64,000 nt of DNA, from positions 26,784,001 to 26,848,000 of the forward strand of contig NC_083379.1 in assembly GCF_031755915.1 (NCBI RefSeq), in the 5' to 3' direction. Of the stretch, positions 43,474 through 55,848 are shown piece after piece. Origin of the DNA: Ziziphus jujuba. Taxonomy: Eukaryota > Streptophyta > Magnoliopsida > Rosales > Rhamnaceae. The translations under genes and the position numbers were made by a program. Numbering within the stretch: the stretch's first letter is position 1; the number at the start of each line of letters is the position of its first letter. A model generated the notes under the pieces. That model searched no databases and was not told where the DNA came from. It was given only the letters and a program-made list of their open reading frames with translations.

Positions 43474-44522
43474 TATCCCATCTAGAAATTGAGATATTTT
43501 ATGCTTCAAATATTAGGGTAGAGGACACATTGCAAGCTAATGTCTTAATAGAAGAATCATGGTATGAGGTTATTAAGTCTAATGATGAAAAAGATGAGTT
43601 AGATAATGAGTCAATTCCATCATTAGAGACATTAATGAAGATGAAAAGAAGTCTCAATGCAAGTACCCGATGACAGTAGATTTAGGTTTACTTACGAGAA
43701 AAGCTCCAACAGTCTATAAAAATGAAGATTAAGTACAGCAAGAGAACATCTTCCATACTAATCAAAGATAAGGTATGTAGTATGGTAATTGATGGAGAAG
43801 TTTTGCTAATGTAGCTAGTACTATTATGGAGAAGTTTTGCTAACGTAGCTAGTACTATTATGGCTAAATGATAGTGGGGAAGTTAGAGTTAATAAACAAG
43901 TAAAGATAAAATTTTACATTGATGGTTATGAGGATGAAGTGCTTTGTGATGTTGTACCTATGCATGCGGGAGATATATTGTTAGGTTGACCCTTGTAAAT
44001 GTGATAAGGTTGTGCTGATGCCATTAACACTTGAAAAAGGGTTTTAAATACCAACTAAAGGTGTAACAAAAGTGAGATGCTGAGCAACAAGAAAAGGCCA
44101 AATCAACCATTTACAAGCTAAGAGAAATCACATGACCTCTATAGGTAATTTTCACCATGTGGCCAAACCACATTCCAAAGGTAAGTTAGGTAAGTCCACG
44201 AGTGAGGTAAAAAAAAGAAAAGAAAAAAAAACAAAAAAGAAAAGAGGGGTTTTATGTAAGCAAACAAGTGAGATCGAGAGAGCTTTCTTATGTAAAAAGC
44301 CTATGTTTGTAATGATGTATAACGAAGCTTATTCGAATCATCTAGCTAACCCTGATAATTATGTACTTCCTATTTTTGTAGCTTCTCTTTGTAGGAATTT
44401 GATGATATCTTTCCCCAATAGATATCAAGTGGACTTCCACTGATTAGAGGGATTGAGCATCAAATTGACTTTGTTCTATATGCAGCAATTCTTAATCGAC
44501 CAGCATATAGAAGTAATCCTAA
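43474..44522 (+). pseudogene. Old gypsy gag end, protease and pol start (host of G3 copy b)
   Basis: Strongly decayed. Knuckle remnant near 43480-43550 (original CF-CQGRGHIA pattern frameshifted), acidic linker, MVIDGEVL for the protease active site, and a 34-bp tandem duplication at 43792-43859 beside it. VNKQVKIKFYIDGYEDEVLC, DVVPMHAGDILLG; then from 44132 a basic linker and FLCKKPMFVMMYNEAYSNHL; near 44455 GIEHQIDFVLYAAI and RPAYRSNPN. It stops where the G3 LTR enters, target CCTAA (44518-44522). The downstream half of such a host gene is found at 7186. Confidence 0.72.
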
Positions 44523-45345
44523 TGATGAGGATCATCATGAGAACACTTAAAGATGGAATTTTGAGCCATTGGAGTTGCCAACTAGACCAATTACTAGAGC
44601 TCATGCAAAGAGGTTTAAAGAAGCATTGAATAGTTTCATCCAAGAGGTGCTTATCAATCAAAAATGCAAGAATTGCTAAGGAAGAATCAAAATTGGCAAC
44701 AATATTAAGCACTGAAGGCTATGGATATGAAGGCATGAAAGAGAACAATGTTAGGGGCAATTTGGTTATTTCACAAGAGCATGATGACTGGCATTTTGAT
44801 GACATGGCATCCTTGGACACATGGCATCACCAATTACTTGTTTTTCAAGTTTTACAATTTCAATCTTTTTATTTTAGGAAACCTTTAATTTTTATTATGT
44901 TTTTAATTACTTATGGTTGGAAAGTTAACTAGTTTCCTAATCTTTAGTTGTCATGTTATTAGTCACTTCCTAAACTATAAAACAGTTGACTAGACAAATT
45001 TAAAATAGGAAATAAGTTAGGATTTTTGAGTTTAGGAAGGTATTTTAGACAAATTTCTTATTATTTTTGCATGTATTTTTGCCTATAAAAGGGCTTCAAT
45101 TTCATTAATATAATAACATTTGATCTTTAGCGAAATTTAATACTTATGAGAGTTAAATTCTTTTGATTCTCCAAAAACTATCCTTTAAACTTTTCTAACT
45201 TGAGAATTAAAGTTCAATCCTTGACTTATCAATAGAGTATTTCTGCAACCCTTTTGTAGTGTCATTCATTCCAAAAGAACCTAAATCCATTATGATCGAG
45301 TATTAGTTTGCACAAATCTAGGTTGGATTGCTTAGGCTCGTATCA
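44523..45345 (+). repeat. G3 5' LTR
   Basis: TGATGAGGATCATCATGAG ... TTAGGCTCGTATCA, 823 bp, the only complete G3 LTR here. It encodes the LTR-borne pol tail RPITRAHAKRFKEALNSFIQ. It is followed by a decayed primer site TGGTATTAAAAC at 45349-45360. Confidence 0.9.
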
Positions 45346-46019
45346 ATTTGGTATTAAAACAAGGTTTCTAATTTTAAGGTTTGATTATCTTTTATTTTTA
45401 ATGCCTATGTTTTTGCTGCAATATAGCTTTAGGTTAGATTGCACTCTAGCATATTTTTGTTAGTTTTTCATTATCATCAACATCCAAAAAAATAAATAAA
45501 TAACATAATAAAATTTAAAAAAATCGAAAAAAATCTTCTTGCATTAGATTTTGTTTAAGTTCGAATCTTATTCAGGTTTTCCTGCGTATGAAGCTTTGTT
45601 TGGGTCTAAAATATTTTGCTGTCCTTGCTTCCAAGTCTTTAATTTTAGTTGAAATTGTATCAATTGTTCTCTTTGAAGAATTTTGTTTTGTGTGATTTTT
45701 TCTTGCTAAATTTTAGTCATTAATTTAGCAGTATTATCATATTATCTTGATAAAAAAAAATTGCATCAGATTGCGTCCTTACCGAAATACATTGGTGTAG
45801 TTTGTGAGTTGTGTTGAATTACTTAGATTGAAATAGATATTTTGTGATATAGTTGCTGTTGAACTACTAGATATTTGGTGGTATTGTTGCTGTTGAATTA
45901 CTTGATATTTGGTGATATTTTGTGATTTGTTAAAAAAAAAAAGTTAAAAAAAATGTGAAAGTCAAAGTTTATTGAGAAGATTATTGAGATCTTGTTGCTG
46001 ATTTTAGTTAAGATATATT

Positions 46020-46051
<32 letters not shown>

Positions 46052-46212
46052 CTGCAAATTGAGTGATTTAGGTTTCACCAGGAAAAGGAGCACTAAACCT
46101 TGTGATTCAAAAAAACAATTAAGGAAAAGGAGCACTAAACCTTTGGTTTAATTGACTCTTTGTCATCTTGTTATTTCTAGATTTATTATTGTGGTCAATT
46201 TGTTTCAATTTT
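45346..46212 (+). other. G3 leader, copy b, first part
   Basis: Matches 2272-3010. Contains a longer (TA)n microsatellite at about 46013-46052 than copy a, and a short duplication of aggaaaaggagcactaaacc (46079 and 46122) not present in copy a. It ends tttgtttcaatttt where AthX begins. Confidence 0.82.
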
Positions 46213-47951
46213 TGATGTGTAAAATCAACTCGCAAGTGCACGAATCGTTTTCAAGTAATAAAGTGGAAAAATAGGGTTGTCGTACCCAAGGGATTAAGAA
46301 TTAAATACCAAAGATAATTAGGTTTTGGTAATATTTGAACTAAAATTTAAGATGGCAATTGAAAACTAAATAAACTAAATTAAACAAAAGCAATCAATTA
46401 AAATTAGATCAATTTCAAGTAAGAGAGAGAATAATTATGAATACTAGGGCATTTGATTTCACCACTAACTATTCCAATTTAATTACTTAGATATGTAAAT
46501 TTAATTAACTAGTAATTTTGTTAACCACACTTAATCACAAAATTAATCAAAAGTAGTTTCCACTCACAATTGATAATATTCACATAACCTAATTTATTCC
46601 TTCCGGCCTATAAATTAAATCATGCAAATTCATCAAGCATAGATTAAGCAAATAATATGGCATGAGACATAACTATTTTCCAATCAATTATGCATTCATG
46701 TAAATCATTGGAGATCCATAATATTATCCTTTTCCAAGCTCAAATATTATTAAAATCATTCATTCCTTCCGGCCTATGAAAGCATTAAGTATACCAATGA
46801 TTTATTAACAAAACTTATTACTAATTAAATAAAACTTAACATATATTAAAATAATTAAACCTTCATAGTTAGGGCTACATCATAGCCCTAGCTATGAAAA
46901 TTAGTTCATGGTAAAAATAATTTCAACATCCATAATTATTAAAAATAATAAGATTCACAATTAAAGAGAAAGGAAAAGAGAATAAAAACTATTGAAGAAA
47001 TTCTCCTCCAAGAGCTCTCAAAGTCGTAGCCTTCTTCTCCAAGCAAGCCCACGTCTCTCTGCCTCCTCCAAGCTCTCCAATTGATCTTCTAAAACTTTAA
47101 AACACTTTAAAACCCTAGAACCCTTAAGAGAATCTTAGAAACTCCCAAAATTTGGTTTGTTTCTATTTAAGCCTCCTAAAAGCTCTTAAATAACTCTCTA
47201 AACTTGTATATCTTCCTTCAATGTGGTGGGGGCTATATATATAGGACCTTGGAAATCTTTTTCTCTCTTTATTTTCAATGTGGGAGTCTTGGAAGATACC
47301 TTTTTTAGGCCATGAAGAGGGTTGGACGAATTTCATGTGTGAAAAGGAAACTGTATATTACTTGCTCTCTACTACTTTCCTTTTATCTAATTCCTCCTAA
47401 AAAAATAGTTAATTAGTCTAATTTACCCTTAATGAAGCATGTGACATGACATGTGCCTCATTAATGATAAATTAACCAATTATTGCCACTTGTTTTTATC
47501 TTGGCCCTCAAATTGCCTTGATTCCCTCTTTTGATCAATGGTGGAGATTTAACTAGAATATTATTTTTTATAAATTCCAAACTTTAAATGATGATAACTC
47601 TTTGCTCGCACCTCGAAATCCAAAAATAACGAGACATTTGAAATCCTCAGATCTTGATGATTCATATGACATCCACTTCTATCATGAAATTCCCGATAGA
47701 ATCTTTATGGAATCTTCAAGGTATCTTTTTGAAATCTTTTTAATGCTTAATTCGTTCGAGCTCAAATCTTGCTTCCCACCATAATTCGACCCAAAGAATC
47801 CATTTTTATGGTTGTTTTCTTAAAATTCTTCCTCTTTTACCTAAATTAAGAAAAATACATAATTAAGTATCTTTCCATAACAAATTAACACAAACTAACA
47901 AATATTAAGCTATAAATATGGCATAAAATCATCAATATTTTAGACCTAACA
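46213..47951 (-). repeat. AthX 3' LTR
   Basis: 1739 bp, complete: on minus TGTTAGGTCT ... TTTTACACATCA. It contains the (ta)n-flanked tatatatata near 47236-47245, a possible TATA region in the direction of the element. No protein-coding capacity beyond chance ORFs. Confidence 0.93.
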
Positions 47952-47969
47952 AATACCCCCAAACTTAAG
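47952..47969 (-). promoter_or_regulatory. AthX polypurine tract
   Basis: On minus CTTAAGTTTGGGGGTATT ends exactly at the 3' LTR start TGTTAGG. AAGTTTGGGGGT before the 3' LTR is the usual plus-strand primer of Athila/Tat elements. Confidence 0.85.
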
Positions 47970-48200
47970 ATTTGCTAGTCCCTAGCAAAGAAAAAGAATA
48001 AGAAAATGAAATGTTATTTAAAGAACATAAGATACTTTAATAAGGTGCCTCAAAGATTGTATAACATATGATTTTTCAAATGGTTTCAAAGTAATTATGT
48101 AACTTAATACCTTATATTCTATCCAACATATATGATACTTCCAATGTGTGTGTGTGGAAATCAATTTATACACTTAATTATCATATGCTTGAATAAATTT
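47970..48200 (-). other. AthX spacer between array and polypurine tract
   Basis: Unique AT-rich sequence, no ORF or motif recognised. The last ~30 bp (tcatatgcttgaataaattt) resemble a degenerate part of the repeat unit. Confidence 0.6.
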
Positions 48201-51200
48201 ACAAGAATTAGAGATTGATATTAACGTATGAACTACCATATGCTTGACTTAATTATCACTCTCCACTAATGTAGGTTAATGCACCACCTTAAATCATTAG
48301 GACTTCATGGTTTCTATTGTTAAGGCTAATGGATAAGGCTAAAGAAAGAAAAGGATAGGATATAGTAAATCAAAGAAAGAAAGCTAAAATTAAATATCAA
48401 TGAATAAATCACTTGTAAAATTTGTTTCTTTATTAGAACTTCTTTTCTTATTTTAACTTCAATTTCAATATCCTTTATCTCCTTTTTATTGTGCATACAT
48501 TCTTCAAATCACACATATTCTTTCTTTATTTCTCTTTTTTTTTTTTTTTCTTTCTTTCTTTCTTTTCCACTAAACCCCCAAAATTATTTTTCTTCTTATT
48601 GCACATTCAAACCTCCAATTTACACAAAAATGCATACTAGAGCCAAATTCACCAAATACTTAACCTCCAAACTTTATTTTTTCCTTTTTCTCATTTTTAT
48701 TTACAAGAATTAGAGATTGATAATAACGTATGAACTACCATATGCTTGACTTAATTATCACTCTCCACTAATGTAGGTTAATGCACCACCTTAAATCATT
48801 AGGACTTCATGGTTTCTATTGTTAAGGCTAATGGATAAGGCTAAAGAAAGAAAAGGATAGGATATAGTAAATCAAAGAAAGAAAGCTAAAATTAAATATC
48901 AATGAATAAATCATTTGTAAAATTTGTTTCTTTATTAGAACTTCTTTTCTTATTTTAACTTCAATTTCAATATCCTTTATCTCCTTTTTATTGTGCATAC
49001 ATTCTTCAAATCACACATATTCTTTCTTTATTTCTCTTTTTTTTTTTTTTTCTTTCTTTCTTTCTTTTCCACTACACCCCCAAAATTATTTTTCTTCTTA
49101 TTGCACATTCAAACCTCCAATTTACACAAAAATGCATACTAGAGCCAAATTCACCAAATACTTAACCTCCAAACTTTATTTTTTCCTTTTTCTCATTTTT
49201 ATTTACAAGAATTAGAGATTGATAATAACGTATGAACTACCATATGCTTGACTTAATTATCACTCTCCACTAATGTAGGTTAATGCACCACCTTAAATCA
49301 TTAGGACTTCATGGTTTCTATTGTTAAGGCTAATGGATAAGGCTAAAGAAAGAAAAGGATAGGATATAGTAAATCAAAGAAAGAAAGCTAAAATTAAATA
49401 TCAATGAATAAATCACTTGTAAAATTTGTTTCTTTATTAGAACTTCTTTTCTTATTTTAACTTCAATTTCAATATCCTTTATCTCCTTTTTATTGTGCAT
49501 ACATTCTTCAAATCACACATATTCTTTCTTTATTTCTCTTTTTTTTTTTTTTTTTCTTTCTTTCTTTCTTTTCCACTAAACCCCCAAAATTATTTTTCTT
49601 CTTATTGCACATTCAAACCTCCAATTTACACAAAAATGCATACTAGAGCCAAATTCACCAAATACTTAACCTCCAAACTTTATTTTTTCCTTTTTCTCAT
49701 TTTTATTTACAAGAATTAGAGATTGATAATAACGTATGAACTACCATATGCTTGACTTAATTATCACTCTCCACTAATGTAGGTTAATGCACCACCTTAA
49801 ATCATTAGGACTTCATGGTTTCTATTGTTAAGGCTAATGGATAAGGCTAAAGAAAGAAAAGGATAGGATATAGTAAATCAAAGAAAGAAAGCTAAAATTA
49901 AATATCAATGAATAAATCATTTGTAAAATTTGTTTCTTTATTAGAACTTCTTTTCTTATTTTAACTTCAATTTCAATATCCTTTATCTCCTTTTTATTGT
50001 GCATACATTCTTCAAATCACACATATTCTTTCTTTATTTCTCTTTTTTTTTTTTTTCTTTCTTTCTTTCTTTTCCACTAAACCCCCAAAATTATTTTTCT
50101 TCTTATTGCACATTCAAACCTCCAATTTACACAAAAATGCATACTAGAGCCAAATTCACCAAATACTTAACCTCCAAACTTTATTTTTTCCTTTTTCTCA
50201 TTTTTATTTACAAGAATTAGAGATTGATAATAACGTATGAACTACCATATGCTTGACTTAATTATCACTCTCCACTAATGTAGGTTAATGCACCACCTTA
50301 AATCATTAGGACTTCATGGTTTCTATTGTTAAGGCTAATGGATAAGGCTAAAGAAAGAAAAGGATAGGATATAGTAAATCAAAGAAAGAAAGCTAAAATT
50401 AAATATCAATGAATAAATCACTTGTAAAATTTGTTTCTTTATTAGAACTTCTTTTCTTATTTTAACTTCAATTTCAATATCCTTTATCTCCTTTTTATTG
50501 TGCATACATTCTTCAAATCACACATATTCTTTCTTTATTTCTCTTTTTTTTTTTTTTTTCTTTCTTTCTTTCTTTTCCACTAAACCCCCAAAATTATTTT
50601 TCTTCTTATTGCACATTCAAACCTCCAATTTACACAAAAATGCATACTAGAGCCAAATTCACCAAATACTTAACCTCCAAACTTTATTTTTTCCTTTTTC
50701 TCATTTTTATTTACAAGAATTAGAGATTGATAATAACGTATGAACTACCATATGCTTGACTTAATTATCACTCTCCACTAATGTAGGTTAATGCACCACC
50801 TTAAATCATTAGGACTTCATGGTTTCTATTGTTAAGGCTAATGGATAAGGCTAAAGAAAGAAAAGGATAGGATATAGTAAATCAAAGAAAGAAAGCTAAA
50901 ATTAAATATCAATGAATAAATCACTTGTAAAATTTGTTTCTTTATTAGAACTTCTTTTCTTATTTTAACTTCAATTTCAATATCCTTTATCTCCTTTTTA
51001 TTGTGCATACATTCTTCAAATCACACATATTCTTTCTTTATTTCTCTTTTTTTTTTTTTTTTCTTTCTTTCTTTCTTGTCCACTAAACCCCCAAAATTAT
51101 TTTTCTTCTTATTGCACATTCAAACCTCCAATTTACACAAAAATGCATACTAGAGCCAAATTCACCAAATACTTAACCTCCAAACTTTATTTTTTCCTTT

Positions 51201-54200
51201 TTCTCATTTTTATTTACAAGAATTAGAGATTGATAATAACGTATGAACTACCATATGCTTGACTTAATTATCACTCTCCACTAATGTAGGTTAATGCACC
51301 ACCTTAAATCATTAGGACTTCATGGTTTCTATTGTTAAGGCTAATGGATAAGGCTAAAGAAAGAAAAGGATAGGATATAGTAAATCAAAGAAAGAAAGCT
51401 AAAATTAAATATCAATGAATAAATCATTTGTAAAATTTGTTTCTTTATTAGAACTTCTTTTCTTATTTTAACTTCAATTTCAATATCCTTTATCTCCTTT
51501 TTATTGTGCATACATTCTTCAAATCACACATATTCTTTCTTTATTTCTCTTTTTTTTTTTTTTTCTTTCTTTCTTTCTTTTCCACTACACCCCCAAAATT
51601 ATTTTTCTTCTTATTGCACATTCAAACCTCCAATTTACACAAAAATGCATACTAGAGCCAAATTCACCAAATACTTAACCTCCAAACTTTATTTTTTCCT
51701 TTTTCTCATTTTTATTTACAAGAATTAGAGATTGATAATAACGTATGAACTACCATATGCTTGACTTAATTATCACTCTCCACTAATGTAGGTTAATGCA
51801 CCACCTTAAATCATTAGGACTTCATGGTTTCTATTGTTAAGGCTAATGGATAAGGCTAAAGAAAGAAAAGGATAGGATATAGTAAATCAAAGAAAGAAAG
51901 CTAAAATTAAATATCAATGAATAAATCACTTGTAAAATTTGTTTCTTTATTAGAACTTCTTTTCTTATTTTAACTTCAATTTCAATATCCTTTATCTCCT
52001 TTTTATTGTGCATACATTCTTCAAATCACACATATTCTTTCTTTATTTCTCTTTTTTTTTTTTTTTTTCTTTCTTTCTTTCTTTTCCACTAAACCCCCAA
52101 AATTATTTTTCTTCTTATTGCACATTCAAACCTCCAATTTACACAAAAATGCATACTAGAGCCAAATTCACCAAATACTTAACCTCCAAACTTTATTTTT
52201 TCCTTTTTCTCATTTTTATTTACAAGAATTAGAGATTGATAATAACGTATGAACTACCATATGCTTGACTTAATTATCACTCTCCACTAATGTAGGTTAA
52301 TGCACCACCTTAAATCATTAGGACTTCATGGTTTCTATTGTTAAGGCTAATGGATAAGGCTAAAGAAAGAAAAGGATAGGATATAGTAAATCAAAGAAAG
52401 AAAGCTAAAATTAAATATCAATGAATAAATCATTTGTAAAATTTGTTTCTTTATTAGAACTTCTTTTCTTATTTTAACTTCAATTTCAATATCCTTTATC
52501 TCCTTTTTATTGTGCATACATTCTTCAAATCACACATATTCTTTCTTTATTTCTCTTTTTTTTTTTTTTCTTTCTTTCTTTCTTTTCCACTAAACCCCCA
52601 AAATTATTTTTCTTCTTATTGCACATTCAAACCTCCAATTTACACAAAAATGCATACTAGAGCCAAATTCACCAAATACTTAACCTCCAAACTTTATTTT
52701 TTCCTTTTTCTCATTTTTATTTACAAGAATTAGAGATTGATAATAACGTATGAACTACCATATGCTTGACTTAATTATCACTCTCCACTAATGTAGGTTA
52801 ATGCACCACCTTAAATCATTAGGACTTCATGGTTTCTATTGTTAAGGCTAATGGATAAGGCTAAAGAAAGAAAAGGATAGGATATAGTAAATCAAAGAAA
52901 GAAAGCTAAAATTAAATATCAATGAATAAATCACTTGTAAAATTTGTTTCTTTATTAGAACTTCTTTTCTTATTTTAACTTCAATTTCAATATCCTTTAT
53001 CTCCTTTTTATTGTGCATACATTCTTCAAATCACACATATTCTTTCTTTATTTCTCTTTTTTTTTTTTTTTTCTTTCTTTCTTTCTTTTCCACTAAACCC
53101 CCAAAATTATTTTTCTTCTTATTGCACATTCAAACCTCCAATTTACACAAAAATGCATACTAGAGCCAAATTCACCAAATACTTAACCTCCAAACTTTAT
53201 TTTTTCCTTTTTCTCATTTTTATTTACAAGAATTAGAGATTGATAATAACGTATGAACTACCATATGCTTGACTTAATTATCACTCTCCACTAATGTAGG
53301 TTAATGCACCACCTTAAATCATTAGGACTTCATGGTTTCTATTGTTAAGGCTAATGGATAAGGCTAAAGAAAGAAAAGGATAGGATATAGTAAATCAAAG
53401 AAAGAAAGCTAAAATTAAATATCAATGAATAAATCACTTGTAAAATTTGTTTCTTTATTAGAACTTCTTTTCTTATTTTAACTTCAATTTCAATATCCTT
53501 TATCTCCTTTTTATTGTGCATACATTCTTCAAATCACACATATTCTTTCTTTATTTCTCTTTTTTTTTTTTTTTTCTTTCTTTCTTTCTTGTCCACTAAA
53601 CCCCCAAAATTATTTTTCTTCTTATTGCACATTCAAACCTCCAATTTACACAAAAATGCATACTAGAGCCAAATTCACCAAATACTTAACCTCCAAACTT
53701 TATTTTTTCCTTTTTCTCATTTTTATTTACAAGAATTAGAGATTGATAATAACGTATGAACTACCATATGCTTGACTTAATTATCACTCTCCACTAATGT
53801 AGGTTAATGCACCACCTTAAATCATTAGGACTTCATGGTTTCTATTGTTAAGGCTAATGGATAAGGCTAAAGAAAGAAAAGGATAGGATATAGTAAATCA
53901 AAGAAAGAAAGCTAAAATTAAATATCAATGAATAAATCATTTGTAAAATTTGTTTCTTTATTAGAACTTCTTTTCTTATTTTAACTTCAATTTCAATATC
54001 CTTTATCTCCTTTTTATTGTGCATACATTCTTCAAATCACACATATTCTTTCTTTATTTCTCTTTTTTTTTTTTTTTTCTTTCTTTCTTTCTTTTCCACT
54101 AAACCCCCAAAATTATTTTTCTTCTTATTGCACATTCAAACCTCCAATTTACACAAAAATGCATACTAGAGCCAAATTCACCAAATACTTAACCTCCAAA

Positions 54201-54731
54201 CTTTATTTTTTCCTTTTTCTCATTTTTATTTACAAGAATTAGAGATTGATAATAACGTATGAACTACCATATGCTTGACTTAATTATCACTCTCCACTAA
54301 TGTAGGTTAATGCACCACCTTAAATCATTAGGACTTCATGGTTTCTATTGTTAAGGCTAATGGATAAGGCTAAAGAAAGAAAAGGATAGGATATAGTAGA
54401 TCAAAGAAAGAAAGCTAAAATTAAATATCAATGAATAAATCACTTGTAAAATTTGTTTCTTTATTAGAACTTCTTTTCTTATTTTAACTTCAATTTCAAT
54501 ATCCTTTATCTCCTTTTTATTGTGCATACATTCTTCAAATCACACATATTCTTTCTTTATTTCTCTTTTTTTTTTTTTTTTCTTTCTTTCTTTCTTTTCC
54601 ACTAAACCCCCAAAATTATTTTTCTTCTTATTGCACATTCAAACCTCCAATTTACACAAAAATGCATACTAGAGCCAAATTCACCAAATACTTAACCTCC
54701 AAACTTTATTTTTTCCTTTTTCTCATTTTTT
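48201..54731 (-). repeat. Tandem array, 13 copies of a ~503-bp unit
   Basis: Units begin at acaagaattagagattga: 48201, 48703, 49205, 49709, 50210, 50713, 51216, 51718, 52222, 52723, 53226, 53729, 54232. Length differences (501-504) come mainly from one T tract of 14-17. Each unit also has a (CTTT)n pyrimidine run and a chance 73-74-codon ORF. Units are nearly identical; the first differs at its outer edge (gatattaacg) and the last has tagtagatc for tagtaaatc. Diagnostic variants show that units 2-6 and 7-11 correspond one to one. Confidence 0.97.
48703..53728 (-). repeat. Higher-order repeat: five-unit block (2513 bp) duplicated
   Basis: Block 48703-51215 and block 51216-53728. The five units in each show the same series of unit lengths (502, 504, 501, 503, 503), T-tract lengths (15, 17, 14, 16, 16), aatcaYttg bases (T, C, T, C, C), ccactacaccc only in the first unit and cttgtcc only in the fifth. 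Compared at these diagnostic positions, not base by base. Confidence 0.9.
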
Positions 54732-55848
54732 TCTTTTTCAACACTCAAACAAGCTCACAAGCGTATATTCATATCAATTCAATTAAAGCTCTCTTTGTAG
54801 TATGTTCAAGGTAGGAAAAAAGAAATTTAAGGCTCAAAAAGGGTAAGTAAATGTGCTTTAATGAAGAAAAGGCTCTAATACATCTTTATGCATCCTAAAG
54901 GCTCAAATAAGGTACTAGTGGAAGATAATGTATTAGGTTGGCTTGAAAGGCTCAAACTTAAACAAAGATGGCCTAAATCATGTTCTTAGTAATGCATTCA
55001 CCTAGGATTTCGCCTCAAGCAATAATCAAGCAAGTTCTAGAGTTCAATTAATAATAAAGTACTCTAATTCATGCAAAGCTTCTTCAAAACACAATCTAAA
55101 TTATGCATTATTGATTATGTGCTCAAAATTTATTGAAAGTAACAATATGTGAATATAAATTCAAGCATTTAAGCATACACAAAAACAAATCCACCATCTA
55201 AAAACCAATTTATTTTCAATCATAGTCTTATCATTGGCTCATTAAAGTACTTAAGAAAACACCACAAAAACAATTTTTTTTTTTTTAATAATGAAGGAAA
55301 ATAAAAACTAAAACTAACATTTTTGAAAACTTATAAAAACACTTAAATGGACAAGATTTAAAAGATGCAAAGCATGCTTTTCACCCCCAAACTTAAAATG
55401 AACAATGTCCTCATTGTGAAAAACATAAAATAAAGCAAAAGTAAACAAAAGGCAAAGAATACTCCCCTTTGAAGACATGGAATGTTCCTCGTAATGTGAA
55501 AACTTAGGAAAAACCTACATGTTGCATTTGCCCTACACACCTTGCGGCAAAAAAGAAGGGAATGTACCCATACAATTTGATGTACTCCAATGCATATTCA
55601 AGGTGGTTATACTTCAAAAACCTAACTTTAGACTTGAAATTCTCAACATTCGTCTTTTGCTCTTTTACACCTAAACATCTTAAAACCTTGCAAAAACTCA
55701 AACAAAACACATCAAAACAACCTAAAAACAAGAAAACAACTAGAAACAACTAAAATAAATAGATAAATATAAGGTAAAGAAAGAAACTTGGGTTGCCTCC
55801 CAAGAGCGCTTGTTTAAAGTCATTAGCTTGACTTCATCCTTTTAATGT
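54732..55848 (-). other. AthX region between gag and array
   Basis: No gene recognised. AT-rich with scattered stops in all frames. It holds a second polypurine-like stretch at 55383-55397 (minus CATTTTAAGTTTGGGGGTGA), similar to the tract before the 3' LTR, followed on the plus strand by acaatgtcctcattgt, a short inverted repeat (acaatg...cattgt). Confidence 0.6.

Noticed and set aside
44132..44443. Lysine-rich ORF as a host nuclear protein
   Set aside because: It is the protease-RT linker of a gypsy element, followed by GIEHQIDF and RPAYRSNP.
46013..46052. (TA)n as TATA promoter of a host gene
   Set aside because: It is part of the G3 leader, expanded relative to copy a at 2774, with no gene behind it.
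48489..54700. A 73-74-codon ORF repeated in many array units
   Set aside because: Its N-part is encoded by the T/(CTTT)n tract and its frame changes with tract length; some units lose it. No start context or similarity suggests a protein.
48201..54731. CRISPR-like or rDNA-spacer array
   Set aside because: Units are adjacent without spacers and 503 bp long; no cas genes, rRNA or rRNA promoter nearby, and the array lies between gag and the 3' LTR of a retroelement.
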